The notes under the pieces: model-generated | Told to the model about the DNA's origin: nothing | What the model saw: only the letters and a program-made list of their open reading frames with translations | The model's database searches: none | Made by a program: the position numbers and the translations under genes | Shown: in pieces, positions 27,116 through 35,655 of the stretch | Layout: each line of letters opens with the position of its first letter | How positions within the stretch are numbered: the stretch's first letter is position 1 | Source: an uncultured Myxococcales bacterium | GTDB taxonomy: Bacteria; Myxococcota_A; UBA9042; CAIXZC01 | DNA: 44,940 nucleotides | Direction of reading: 5' to 3' | Assembly: GCA_903895725.1 (NCBI GenBank) | Contig: CAITUV010000088.1 | Location: 1-44,940 of the forward strand

Positions 27116-27438
27116 TCTTCTTCTCCTGAGGTGTCGAGGTCCCGCGGTCTGTCCGACATGCCTCGTGCAGACTATGGCAGTCCCGACTGGCGTAGGGAAG
27201 GGGTAGCAGGCGAGATCGGCCATGGATGCGGCGCTGGTCGGGAGAACCAGCCTGGATGCGGGGGGCGGCCATTCGGCATCGCCCGCTGCCGGGAGTAGTC
27301 GACCAGATAGCCCCGGGGACGCACGAGCTGACTGTGGCTTCCAGGTGCGGGCATCCTGTGGCACACTAGGGGAGCATCCTGCCGTGGGGGGGTACTCTCG
27401 GGCATGGTGCGGAGGAAGCTCTTGACGCTCGAGGTCCA
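27116..27438. other. Divergent intergenic region upstream of yaiI and a cysteine-rich lipoprotein
   Basis: 323 bases between divergent genes. It must hold two promoters, but no pair of boxes stands out. No gene, hairpin or repeat was supported here. Confidence 0.4.
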
Positions 27439-27897
27439 ATGCTGACCATCTACATCGATGCCGACGGCTGTCCGGTCAAGGACGAGGTCTACCGGGTCGC
27501 CAGGCGATGCGACCTCGCCGTGTGCGTCGTGGCCAACAGCTATCTCCAGATGCCTCGGTGGGGGCGCGCCGAGCTTGTCATGGTCGGCCGCGGAGAGGGG
27601 GTGGCCGACGATTGGATCGCGGCCCACGCCGGCACCGGCGACATCGTCGTGACGGCCGACATCCCTCTGGCTGCCCGGTGCCTTGAGGTCGATGCCCGCG
27701 TCGTCCACCCCAAAGGCCGGGAGTTCACTCCGGAGTCGATCGGGGACGCTCTGGCCGGAAGGGAGCTCACGCAGCACCTGCTCGAGCTCGGGGGCACTCC
27801 AGGAGGCCCGGCTCCCATGTCCGCCAGGGACCGCTCCCGCTTCCTGAACACCCTCGATGCTGTGGTCCAGTCGCTCCTCAGGGCGCACCGGGGGTAG
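27439..27897 (+). CDS. yaiI: YaiI/YqxD family protein (UPF0178, DUF188)
   Basis: 152 residues, the same length as E. coli YaiI. The family signature is clear: YIDADGCPVKDEVYRVARR at the N-terminus, VVTADIPLAARCL in the middle, and HPKGREFTPESIGDAL. The conserved acidic residues (D7, D9, and the Asp of TADIPLA) recall PIN-like nuclease folds, but no activity has been established for the family. Cytoplasmic, single domain. It reads alone in this direction, followed after 222 bases by a lipoprotein cassette with its own likely promoter, so shared function is not implied. Confidence 0.93.
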   Translation: MLTIYIDADGCPVKDEVYRVARRCDLAVCVVANSYLQMPRWGRAELVMVGRGEGVADDWIAAHAGTGDIVVTADIPLAARCLEVDARVVHPKGREFTPESIGDALAGRELTQHLLELGGTPGGPAPMSARDRSRFLNTLDAVVQSLLRAHRG

Positions 27898-28119
27898 AAG
27901 CCCCAACAACGGGACGACGGCGGCGGTGCGAGCTGCTGTCCCTCCATCTGCATCGAACGTAGGCTGCGGAGCGAGATGGCACCTCCCCTTGCATACGCGC
28001 TTCCGCCTCGACGGCCAAGCCCAGACTGGGATGCACAACGTGCTTGCCGGATGAGCCGGCCGGTGGCATCATCACGTTCAGCCTGAAGGGTTTGCCAGAA
28101 CACAATGTTGAGGGGAGAC

Positions 28120-29160
28120 ATGCGCAAAACGACCTGGTGGCTGGTGGCATCGTTGGTTGTGCTGGTGTCGGCGGCTTCCTGCAGCAAGCTCGGAATCTTC
28201 AGGGAACGAGTCGGCAAGAATGGCGAGAGCTGCACCAAGACTGACGAGTGCGACTCGGGACTCATTTGCGTCGGGCAGGTGTGCGTGCCTGAGAATGCCT
28301 CCGCCGCGGCCGGTTCTCTGCCGCCCAAAGCACCGGGCCAGGCACAGACTCTGCCCCCCCCGGCCCAGATTCCCGCACCTGCGCTCGAGCCTCCGGCCCC
28401 GGCCCCTGTTCCGGTGACGGCGCCAGCCCTATCACCCGCACCACCCGCAATGCCAACTCAAGCCCTCTCACCGCCGCCGGCAGCCCCAGTACAGGCCGTA
28501 GCGCCTGTTCCTCCGGAGCCCCCCGCTGCTGCCATGGCCCCCCCGCCTCCTGCGATGCCTGCACCGGCCCCGATTGACGTCCCTCCCGCAGCCGCTGCGC
28601 CGGTCGAACCGGCGCCGGCCCCCGTCGCTGCGGTGCCCCCCCCGTGCATTCTGGGGGCTAGAATGGTCAACGGGATCGGCTACGAGTCCAAGGTCGCGGA
28701 CATTGCTGGAGCCATTCCACCAGGATGGAAGCTGCTTCGGCGAGGGGTGACCGCTGGCTGGGAAAGCATGTGCACCGCATCGTTGCTGGCCGTGGACGAG
28801 AGGGGCATCGAACAGATCCGATTCGATGTTGATACCGAGCGAGTCGTCAACATCGATATCCTGGGAAAGGCATGCCGGACGGCCGAAGGGATCGGCCTCG
28901 GGTCCAGGCTGTCGGAAGTCGTGGGACTCGGGGCTGACCTGCGCTGCAACTGCTCCTTTCAGGACATGGAGTTGCTGGGCGTCTGCCCGGGAGAATGGTG
29001 CCAGAGCCGGATGACCATGGCGCTGACCTGCTCCGGCTCACGGCCGTGCGAGTCCAACACCCTCGACGATGAGCAGGGGGGCTACGTGAATTGCCCGGCC
29101 AACTGGAAGTCGGCCGACTGCACCGTCTATCGCATCGATATCCACGAAGTGGCCGGCTAG
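28120..29160 (+). CDS. Lipoprotein with N-terminal cysteine module and long Pro/Ala linker (cassette gene 1)
   Basis: 346 residues. The ATG is preceded by AGGGGAGAC; the lipid Cys is C21 (AASC). Directly after the anchor comes the module C-x5-C-x5-C-x4-C (ESCTKTDECDSGLICVGQVC). Residues about 60-180 are a Pro/Ala-rich linker of more than 100 residues, which would span peptidoglycan or extend from the surface. The C-terminal 165 residues form an unrecognised domain with several Cys (NCSFQDMELLGVCPGEWC, then CPANWKSADC). It is the first of three lipoprotein genes on the same strand, followed by the second after 43 bases, so the first two are probably one operon. Function unknown. Confidence 0.8.
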   Translation: MRKTTWWLVASLVVLVSAASCSKLGIFRERVGKNGESCTKTDECDSGLICVGQVCVPENASAAAGSLPPKAPGQAQTLPPPAQIPAPALEPPAPAPVPVTAPALSPAPPAMPTQALSPPPAAPVQAVAPVPPEPPAAAMAPPPPAMPAPAPIDVPPAAAAPVEPAPAPVAAVPPPCILGARMVNGIGYESKVADIAGAIPPGWKLLRRGVTAGWESMCTASLLAVDERGIEQIRFDVDTERVVNIDILGKACRTAEGIGLGSRLSEVVGLGADLRCNCSFQDMELLGVCPGEWCQSRMTMALTCSGSRPCESNTLDDEQGGYVNCPANWKSADCTVYRIDIHEVAG

Positions 29161-29203
29161 AACGTTGACTTCCTTTCTGTCGGCCCTGCGAAGGAGAAGG
29201 CCC

Positions 29204-30031
29204 ATGGGAAACAACACGCAAGGGTTGCGTCGACTGGCGACTCTCGCCGCGCTCGGTCTGCTTTGCGCCTGCCAGCAGCAGGATCCTGGCGCTTCTGGCG
29301 GCAGCGCTGCAGGACCGATGCAGAAGGAAAGCCCCGAGGCGCCCCCCCTCGAGGCCGGCCAGAAGACGCCGCCACCGCCCCGAGCTGACGCCACAGCGGC
29401 ACCCCCGACTGCGGCATCCCCCGTACCAACGACGCAGCCAGGATCGCCCCCGCCTGCGCAGGCCGCCCCCGACGACCCTGCGCTGACCGTTCCGCTGGGG
29501 CCGCCGTGCGACAGTCCGGAGGATGAGGCCTACCGACGGAAGCTGGACCGCAAGGCGTTGCCGGAAGCTAGAATCGACCTGGTGGTGCAGGGTAGCCGTG
29601 TCGGTCCCGGGCAGCGCTACACGCTGACGGGCCAGGGTCAAGTGACCGGAGGGGCCGGCAACCGCACCGTGCTGACCGGCCAGTTCCTCGGAGGTCCGGA
29701 TTCGGCGGCCAGGCCCGACGCCAAGGAGGAGGAACGTCGGCAGCACCTGCAGCGGAAAGTCGAATGCCTCGTCGTGAAGTTTGAACGGGCAGGCTTCTTC
29801 TCTCGGCAGGAGGCCGCGCCACCGGAGCGCGAAGTGTCCGGCGAGGGTGCTCGGGTGCTGAAGATTGCCTTCGCCGGCCGCTCGGCCAGCGGGTTCGACT
29901 TTGGCCTGTGGACGCAGGTGCAGTGGGTGCTGGTCGAGGCGGGACTGATCACCTGTGAGCAGACGCTCGCATGCAGCAGTGCTGGTGCCTGCCACTTCGA
30001 CAATGGCCGCTGCGTCACGGCCCCTAAGTAG
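29204..30031 (+). CDS. Lipoprotein with Pro/Ala linker and C-terminal cysteine module (cassette gene 2)
   Basis: 275 residues. AAGGAGAAGG precedes the ATG; lipobox LCAC at 20-23. Residues 24-100 are a Pro/Ala/Thr-rich linker, the same style as in the upstream neighbour. The central domain is unrecognised and mixed alpha/beta (LVVQGSRVGPGQRYTLTGQG, then LKIAFAGRSASGFDFGLWTQ). The last 25 residues hold C-x5-C-x5-C-x6-C (TCEQTLACSSAGACHFDNGR then C), the same module as at the N-termini of the two flanking lipoproteins, here moved to the C-terminus. Lipobox, linker and module together suggest a related surface complex; no catalytic motif is seen. Confidence 0.78.
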   Translation: MGNNTQGLRRLATLAALGLLCACQQQDPGASGGSAAGPMQKESPEAPPLEAGQKTPPPPRADATAAPPTAASPVPTTQPGSPPPAQAAPDDPALTVPLGPPCDSPEDEAYRRKLDRKALPEARIDLVVQGSRVGPGQRYTLTGQGQVTGGAGNRTVLTGQFLGGPDSAARPDAKEEERRQHLQRKVECLVVKFERAGFFSRQEAAPPEREVSGEGARVLKIAFAGRSASGFDFGLWTQVQWVLVEAGLITCEQTLACSSAGACHFDNGRCVTAPK

Positions 30032-30191
30032 CCGCTCCGAGCGCTTCGTTTGCGTACAGCGCCGGAAGCACGAATCCGACAACGACCGACGGCATCCCAA
30101 CGGAAGTCCGAGCCATCATTTCCATCCCGCCATGTCCGTGCTCCCCGGCGACACGTCCTGCCCGAACATGGAAGGTGCGATGGCACGGCGC

Positions 30192-30221
30192 TTGATTGCC
30201 CGGGCGAAAACATGCTAGGTG
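30192..30221 (+). promoter_or_regulatory. Weak candidate promoter upstream of cassette gene 3
   Basis: TTGATT, 18 bases, then TAGGTG preceded by TGC (an extended -10 pattern). It would start transcription about 30 bases before the FGE-like lipoprotein gene. The -10 match is poor. Confidence 0.22.
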
Positions 30222-30256
30222 AGATCCAGGGCTCGACGGATTCGGAGGCAGTTTCC

Positions 30257-31252
30257 ATGAAGGTTCGTGGTCTGGTCTTGTCGCTGATGATCGGCGGGGC
30301 TCTGCTTCTCGGGGCATGCAGACGGGAGGATGCTGGAGACGAGAGTGTCGGCATAGGCGGACAGTGTGTGCGCGCCAGCGACTGCCAACCGGATCTGTTC
30401 TGCGTGGCCAGAATGTGCGTGCACGCACTTCCCTCCAGTGTGCCGACGGAGGCACAGGCCGCACCAGCGGCGCAAGCAATGCCTGCATCCGACGAGGCCT
30501 CACGAGTGGAAGGCGCACCCGTGGCGTCAGGCAGGCCTGCCTATGCGGAGGCCGCGCCCGTGGGGACCGCCGCTGCGACCAGCAGTGCCGGCGGCTTGAC
30601 CTGGATATCCGTTCCCGCAGGCGCATATCAGATGGGGTGCTCGCCCAATGATGACATGTGCAAGCTGGATGAGATGCCCCCCCACGCGGTCACTCTGTCC
30701 GCGTTCCAGATACTGGAGACCGAGGTGACCGAGGGGCAATACAGGGAGGCGATGGGGAGTGCTCCTGACAATGCCAGGGAAGGCGCTACACCGCCGGACG
30801 ATCCGGTGACCCGGGTTGTCTGGAGGGAAGCTGGTGCGTTCTGCCGGGCCGTGGGCGGCCGGCTGCCGACCGAAGCGGAATGGGAATACGCGGCCCGCAG
30901 CGGTGCGAAGACCAGATTCGAGTGCGGCGATTCAGAGGCATGCCTCGATGCTTCCGAGTGGTACGATGGTAACGGGGAGAACAGGAAGCATCCGGTGAGA
31001 GGGAAGGCCGCAAATGGGTACGGCCTCTATGACATGTCCGGGAACGTGATGGAGTGGACTGGCGACGCCTACGACGAGCGGACTTATGCCAACAGCCCTT
31101 CGACCGATCCGCAAGGACCGGCAGACGGCGACGTGCGAGTCGTGCGCGGGGGTTCCTACAGACACGGCCCGAGGGGAGCCCGGGTCTCGGATCGCCACGA
31201 CTATGACAAGGGGATCTTCGAAGACTACGTCGGCTTCCGTTGTGTGAGGTAG
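30257..31252 (+). CDS. Lipoprotein with formylglycine-generating-enzyme-like (SUMF1) domain (cassette gene 3)
   Basis: 331 residues. GGAGG lies 9 bases before the ATG; lipobox LGAC at 18-21. Residues about 29-57 carry C-x5-C-x5-C-x4-C (QCVRASDCQPDLFCVARMC), then a short Ala/Pro linker. Residues about 100-331 are a full FGE-sulfatase/SUMF1 fold: WISVPAGAYQMGC, ETEVTEGQYREAMG, GGRLPTEAEWEYAARSG, YGLYDMSGNVMEWTGD and GFRCVR at the end. True FGEs have a catalytic Cys pair after GGSY (GGSYMCHRSYC in human); here that loop reads GGSYRHGPRGARVSD, with no Cys. It is therefore probably a binding or scaffold domain, as in many bacterial SUMF1 proteins, not a sulfatase-activating enzyme. Confidence 0.88.
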   Translation: MKVRGLVLSLMIGGALLLGACRREDAGDESVGIGGQCVRASDCQPDLFCVARMCVHALPSSVPTEAQAAPAAQAMPASDEASRVEGAPVASGRPAYAEAAPVGTAAATSSAGGLTWISVPAGAYQMGCSPNDDMCKLDEMPPHAVTLSAFQILETEVTEGQYREAMGSAPDNAREGATPPDDPVTRVVWREAGAFCRAVGGRLPTEAEWEYAARSGAKTRFECGDSEACLDASEWYDGNGENRKHPVRGKAANGYGLYDMSGNVMEWTGDAYDERTYANSPSTDPQGPADGDVRVVRGGSYRHGPRGARVSDRHDYDKGIFEDYVGFRCVR

Positions 31253-31268
31253 GAGGCACGGGGCGAAG

Positions 31269-31481
31269 ATGCCTGGGCAGCCTTCTTTGCAGACGCTCTC
31301 CTCGAGGCGCCAACCGGGTAGATGCATGTGCGGATATTCCAAGTCCGATCATCGGGGGAACTGCGTGTGCTTCGACACGGCGGAGGCACAGGAATGGGCC
31401 GACGTTTCTGGAGCGCCGATCTGTGCCTTCTGGCTGCCCGCCTGGAGAGGGGTCCACATCGACCCGGTCTGGAATCCCTGA
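31269..31481 (+). CDS. Possible small cysteine-containing protein
   Basis: 70 codons, starting 16 bases after the FGE-like stop, with AGGAGG 12 bases before the ATG. It encodes CMCGYSKSDHRGNCVCFD, then WLPAWRGVHIDPVWNP at the end. Third codon positions are G/C-rich in the second half. No family was recognised. It is the only gene-like content in the 310 bases between the FGE-like gene and the zinc-ribbon gene. It could be chance. Confidence 0.3.
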   Translation: MPGQPSLQTLSSRRQPGRCMCGYSKSDHRGNCVCFDTAEAQEWADVSGAPICAFWLPAWRGVHIDPVWNP

Positions 31482-31562
31482 ACAGCGGGACTTCCCCTGT
31501 CTGATCAGCGCTCGGGCCCGGTAATGCTTGCCTTGCCGGCCGGGACGAAGCTGCGGCCGGCG

Positions 31563-31976
31563 TCATTCGGTGGTGTCCGGAGGAGGCTCGTCAGGCGGGG
31601 TGCCGAGGTCTCGGTCGCAGGCCGGACAGAAGGAACGGCCGGCCAGCACCTCCGCTCCGCAGGATGGACAGGTGGCGTACTTCGAGGCCTCCTCTGCATC
31701 CACGACCAGCGAGATGGGGAGGCCACCGAAGCGCGCAGCGATGACGTCGTACACGGCTGTGGCAACAAGGCCCCCCACCGTGGACGACAGGGCCACGCAG
31801 ACTGCACCGACGATCACCGAGGCCCACGGGCGGTCCGTGCCCAGGAGGCCCCGCCAGAGAAACCAGACGAGCGCCACCCCGACGGCGTACATGCACAGCG
31901 ATACCAGGAGCGAAAGGAAGGCCGCTCGGAAGGGGTCGATGTAGGAAACCCGGTATCGAATCTCTCTGGCTCTCAT
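31563..31976 (-). CDS. Two-helix membrane protein with C-terminal zinc ribbon
   Basis: 137 residues; GGGAGGGACAGGG precedes the ATG. Two hydrophobic helices lie at about 18-41 and 51-79. The C-terminal part holds C103-x2-C106-x10-C117-x2-C120 (TCPSCGAEVLAGRSFCPACD), a classic zinc ribbon, then an acidic, Pro-rich tail. With both helices in the inner membrane, the N- and C-termini would both face the cytoplasm. Such proteins are common and uncharacterised. A decayed paralogue lies at 15750-15900. The methyltransferase gene is 22 bases upstream on the same strand, so the two probably form an operon. Confidence 0.82.
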   Translation of the reverse strand: MRAREIRYRVSYIDPFRAAFLSLLVSLCMYAVGVALVWFLWRGLLGTDRPWASVIVGAVCVALSSTVGGLVATAVYDVIAARFGGLPISLVVDAEEASKYATCPSCGAEVLAGRSFCPACDRDLGTPPDEPPPDTTE

Positions 31977-31998
31977 CCCTGTCCCTCCCGGGGCCGGC

Positions 31999-32745
31999 TC
32001 AGCGCGCCATCAGTGCGAACACACCCCATCCCAGGTACTCCCGTGTGAACGTGACGTAGCGTTTGGGCTCAAAGGTCAGCTGGGCTCGGACCTCACCGGC
32101 AAAGTCGTCATCGGGATTTGCCTCGAGCCATCGACGCATGGTGAGCCACTTGGCCGCCTCATAGCGGTCCCAGCCTTCCCGGTCGGCCAGGACCATCTCC
32201 ACCACGTCGTAGCCGAGTTCGCCAAACGAAGCGATGAGATCCGGAAGCGTCAGGAAGTCGGAGATGGAATGGGCAAGGCATCCCCTGGCAACCTCTTCGG
32301 TCTGGGGTAGCTGCAGCCAGTACGGCTCGCCGATGAGGATGATCCCACCGGGAGAGAGGCTTTTTGCCAGAAGCTCGATGGTGCCCGCTACTCCCCCACC
32401 GATCCAGGTGGCACCGACACAGGCAGCCACCCCGACTTTCCTGTCCGCTACGTAGCCGGCGGCGTCGCCGTGGATGAACTTGACCCGATCCGCGACTCCG
32501 AGCTCGTCGGCACGGAGTCTCGCATGCTCGGAAAACAACTGGCTCAAGTCGACGCCGATGCCGCTGATTCCGTAGCCGCATGCCCAGGTGCACAGCATCT
32601 CACCCGAACCGCTGCCCAGGTCGAGCACACGAGTCCCCGCTTCCAGGCGCAACACCGCTCCGAGTGTAGCAAGCTTCTCCGGTGTGAGCGGGTTGTGGAT
32701 GCGGTGGGCACTTTCGGTGATGTTGAAAATACGGGGGATGTCCAC
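31999..32745 (-). CDS. SAM-dependent class I methyltransferase
   Basis: 248 residues from a GTG with AAGGAG 9 bases upstream; the alternative ATG 14 codons earlier adds only low-complexity sequence. Motif I is RVLDLGSGSGEML, followed by the acidic strand-2 end GVDLS, then FIHGDAAGY and a GGIILIGEPYW strand. The N-terminal IPRIFNITESAHRIHNP and the C-terminal YLGWGVFALMAR are typical of a small group of bacterial methyltransferases of unknown substrate. Cytoplasmic. The zinc-ribbon membrane protein gene follows 22 bases downstream, suggesting co-transcription. Small-molecule or protein substrates are both possible. Confidence 0.87.
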   Translation of the reverse strand: MDIPRIFNITESAHRIHNPLTPEKLATLGAVLRLEAGTRVLDLGSGSGEMLCTWACGYGISGIGVDLSQLFSEHARLRADELGVADRVKFIHGDAAGYVADRKVGVAACVGATWIGGGVAGTIELLAKSLSPGGIILIGEPYWLQLPQTEEVARGCLAHSISDFLTLPDLIASFGELGYDVVEMVLADREGWDRYEAAKWLTMRRWLEANPDDDFAGEVRAQLTFEPKRYVTFTREYLGWGVFALMAR

Positions 32746-33031
32746 TTCAGCAGCTCCTTCTGCCGCTCCATGAGGCGACCGCGGCATTTCCCAGGAACAT
32801 CGAAGACCCGCCGGACGCCGGTACGTGGCTCTCCGGCTGCAGGTTGCTCGCCGGCTGAGCGCGCCTCCGCCTCGCCAGGCCCGTCAATTGAAGCACCCCC
32901 GGCCTTCTCTTTCAAGTACTTCCCGGCTCGAAATGTCGTTCGGGTGCGCAAGGCTCGCCAGAGCTACGGACCACGGAGCCCTTGTCTCAACCCGAGGATG
33001 CCGCTAGTCTGTCCCCGCGATGGAGGACGGG

Positions 33032-35380
33032 ATGCGGACCCTTGACATGATTCGGTTTGGACTGGCGCTTGCGAGCCTCTGTGGATGCGGTACGGAACCC
33101 GGCAGATTCGCACCGGACACGACGGACCAGGCCCCCGTCGATGCTCGGGATTCAGACGCACCGATACTCGACGTTCGCCCTGCCCCGGACACGCGGCAGG
33201 ACGCACAGCCCGACACCGTTGCCTCGCCCGATGCAGCGGACGCTGTGACGGACACGCTGCCCGACACACTACCTGACACGCTGCCCGACCTCCTTCCCGA
33301 CACGGTGCCGGATAGCATGGCATCGCCGGATGCTGCGGATGGGGGGCCGGATACGCCCCTTGCGGACGTGCCCGAGGACATGGGCGGACAGGACACGGGT
33401 TCCCTCGACACGGAGCCACAGGACACCCTGACCCCCGGCACCCTCCCGCTGCCGGCATCCGTGACGTGCCCCGGACCTGCGGACCCCTGCTCCGCCGCGC
33501 TCATCGAGCCCGGCGTCTGGGCATCGTACCGGAAGGACTATTCCCTGCAGGACTCGCAGTACAACGAATACACCGACACGCCCGTCGACGGCGGACGCTT
33601 CCACATCGTGACCACCGCTGCTGCGGACGGGCCGGTGACCGCCATCCTCCTCAACGGCCTGGACGTCGCCACCCTCGTCATCGACCCGGGAGTCCAGCCG
33701 GTGGAGCCCCAGGTCGAGTGGTACCACGTGTGGCCCGCCACAGCGGTCGCCGGCCAGCCCATCGGGTTCACCTTCCATTCGCGAAGCCCTCTGTGGGACT
33801 CGGTCGAAACCGGGCACCTGACCCTGGTGACGGCGTCGGGCAACGCGGTGGACGTGGATTTCCCCGTATCGTCCACCCCCGTCCCCCTCACCTACGTCAC
33901 CACCTCGGACGACCTCCAGACGCTGCTCATCCATCTCCGCAATGAGAGCGACGTGCCGCACACGGCCTCCCGTCTGCTGGTCAACGGGGTCGATGTGCTT
34001 GCCGCCGGAACTGCGTGTATCCCGACGGCCACCATTCCGCCCAAGCGCTCGGCTCTCTGGACGGTCCCTCTCTGCAAGCCCGCGACTCCCGGCGATCCCT
34101 GGAGCGTGGTGGTGGAGCTCTCCTCGGGCGCCGCTGCCAGCGTGGGTACGGGGCGCATCCTCGTGCCGAGGTTCCCCATCGAAACCTGGCCCAGCTCGAG
34201 CGACTGTGTCTTCCCCGGAGGGAAGGACGAGCACGTGGAGAAGCACCGGAAGGCCGGATTCGACACGTACTTCGGATACTGGAGCGGCTCCGACAGCTGC
34301 GACTACGACATGAGCCAGGTGGCAAACGTCGACGCACCGGCCCTGGGGGACTTTCGCGTCCTCATCGATGCCGGCGGATTCCTCGACCAGGCGGACCCCG
34401 GCACCGCGCTGGCGACTCTGGACGGCATGGCCGGCTTCTTCACGGGCGACGAGTCCGACGGCGAGATCTACGGCGATGCGGGGGTGCCCAACGCGCACCT
34501 GAAGGCGCAGAAGTCCACCCAGCTCTGGAAGCTCTACCCGCAGCTCCCCACTTACAACGGTGCCAAGACCAACGGCCACATCGGCACGTTCGCTGGAATG
34601 GCGGATATCCAGGGAATCGATTTCTACGCTGCGGCCTGCGCTCCCCACATCACGTCCTGGGGGGTTCACCCGCCCCTGAGAGGGCCGTATGACTACCTGC
34701 TCAACGCGCGAAACAACCATATGCCCCTGCCTACCTGGCTCTACGCACAGGGCCTCTCCCCCGTGTGGAACAAGGACGGCCTGCTCGGCGGCGAGATCCA
34801 TGTCCAGCCGGACCCGCAGGAGATCATCGTCCAGGCATGGTCGGTCGCTGCGGCCGGGGGCAAGGGGCTCATGTGGTTCCAGACCAACATGGAGGAAGCC
34901 GAGTACAAGCCTCAGCGCTGGCAGGCCATCTCCGACACGAACTGGATCTACCGTGGGCTTCGGCCGTTCCTGCGGGAGGGAGACATTACCGGTGCCGCCT
35001 CCTCACCGGGGACGGTCATCATCGAGGCCATCCGCTCGCGCAGAGCCATCGTCGTGCCGGTGATCAACCTCGTCACGACTGCGGAGCCCACGGACATCTC
35101 GTGTGGGGCGGCCCTCCTGACCGAGGCCCTGGTCCCCCACTGGAAGCTCGGCAACCTGAACACCAGCGCAAGCATCCAGGTGCCGGACGATTTCTCGGCC
35201 ACCGAGGTCTTCGAGGTAGCCCTTGGGAAGACCACGGACCTCACAGGGCTGGTCCAGGTCGCAGGCCGCATCCTCACGATTCCCCAGGTCTCCCTCAGCA
35301 ACGCAGTGCCCGTTCGAATCTACGTGGTGGCATCCGACCCCGACGTACGCAAGGAGATCGAGCAGGGCATGCTCCCCTGA
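33032..35380 (+). CDS. Lipoprotein with DTLP-repeat linker and probable glycosidase-like barrel
   Basis: 782 residues. The ATG at MRTLDMIRFG is preceded by GGAGGACGGG; lipid Cys C19 (LCGC). Residues 20-145 are an acidic linker including five 4-residue DTLP-type repeats. Residues about 150-385 look like beta domains (EWYHVWPATAVAGQPIGFTF). From about 385 the sequence resembles a TIM barrel of glycoside-hydrolase type: GFDTYFGYWSGSDSC, FTGDESDGEIYG with acidic residues at a strand end, IQGIDFYAAAC, and GGKGLMWFQTN. A C-terminal beta domain follows. No known GH family could be named. Suggested role is a surface glycan-acting enzyme, or an inactive relative; the catalytic pair is not assigned. 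Confidence 0.75.
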   Translation: MRTLDMIRFGLALASLCGCGTEPGRFAPDTTDQAPVDARDSDAPILDVRPAPDTRQDAQPDTVASPDAADAVTDTLPDTLPDTLPDLLPDTVPDSMASPDAADGGPDTPLADVPEDMGGQDTGSLDTEPQDTLTPGTLPLPASVTCPGPADPCSAALIEPGVWASYRKDYSLQDSQYNEYTDTPVDGGRFHIVTTAAADGPVTAILLNGLDVATLVIDPGVQPVEPQVEWYHVWPATAVAGQPIGFTFHSRSPLWDSVETGHLTLVTASGNAVDVDFPVSSTPVPLTYVTTSDDLQTLLIHLRNESDVPHTASRLLVNGVDVLAAGTACIPTATIPPKRSALWTVPLCKPATPGDPWSVVVELSSGAAASVGTGRILVPRFPIETWPSSSDCVFPGGKDEHVEKHRKAGFDTYFGYWSGSDSCDYDMSQVANVDAPALGDFRVLIDAGGFLDQADPGTALATLDGMAGFFTGDESDGEIYGDAGVPNAHLKAQKSTQLWKLYPQLPTYNGAKTNGHIGTFAGMADIQGIDFYAAACAPHITSWGVHPPLRGPYDYLLNARNNHMPLPTWLYAQGLSPVWNKDGLLGGEIHVQPDPQEIIVQAWSVAAAGGKGLMWFQTNMEEAEYKPQRWQAISDTNWIYRGLRPFLREGDITGAASSPGTVIIEAIRSRRAIVVPVINLVTTAEPTDISCGAALLTEALVPHWKLGNLNTSASIQVPDDFSATEVFEVALGKTTDLTGLVQVAGRILTIPQVSLSNAVPVRIYVVASDPDVRKEIEQGMLP
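33251..33310. repeat. Five 12-bp repeats in an acidic linker
   Basis: Consecutive 12-base units (gacacgctgccc and variants) encode DTLP, DTLP, DTLP, DLLP, DTVP. In-frame slippage repeats lengthen the linker. Confidence 0.9.
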
Positions 35381-35655
35381 CGTCCTGCGGGGGGGCGGAG
35401 GGGGAAGGAACCTGAAAGGATACAGCGGGAACCGGACACTCTGTCCGACTACCGCCGGTCCAGCGACCGAGAAGCAGCTCCTGTTTCGGGACTGGAGGAT
35501 CGGTGAACACGGTCGCGCGGATTCCCAGGTGACCATGCCTGCTCAATGCCACGTCGACGGCACGAGGTCGAGAGGACTCCGTCGAAGAAGACCTCGACAT
35601 CGGCAGGCAGCCCGGGTATCGTCAGTCTGTCCCAAACGTGAGCAAGGAGAATCCC

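Noticed and set aside
27359..27364. TGGCAC upstream of yaiI as the -24 part of a sigma-54 promoter.
   Set aside because: The required TTGC/GC at -12 is missing at the right distance.
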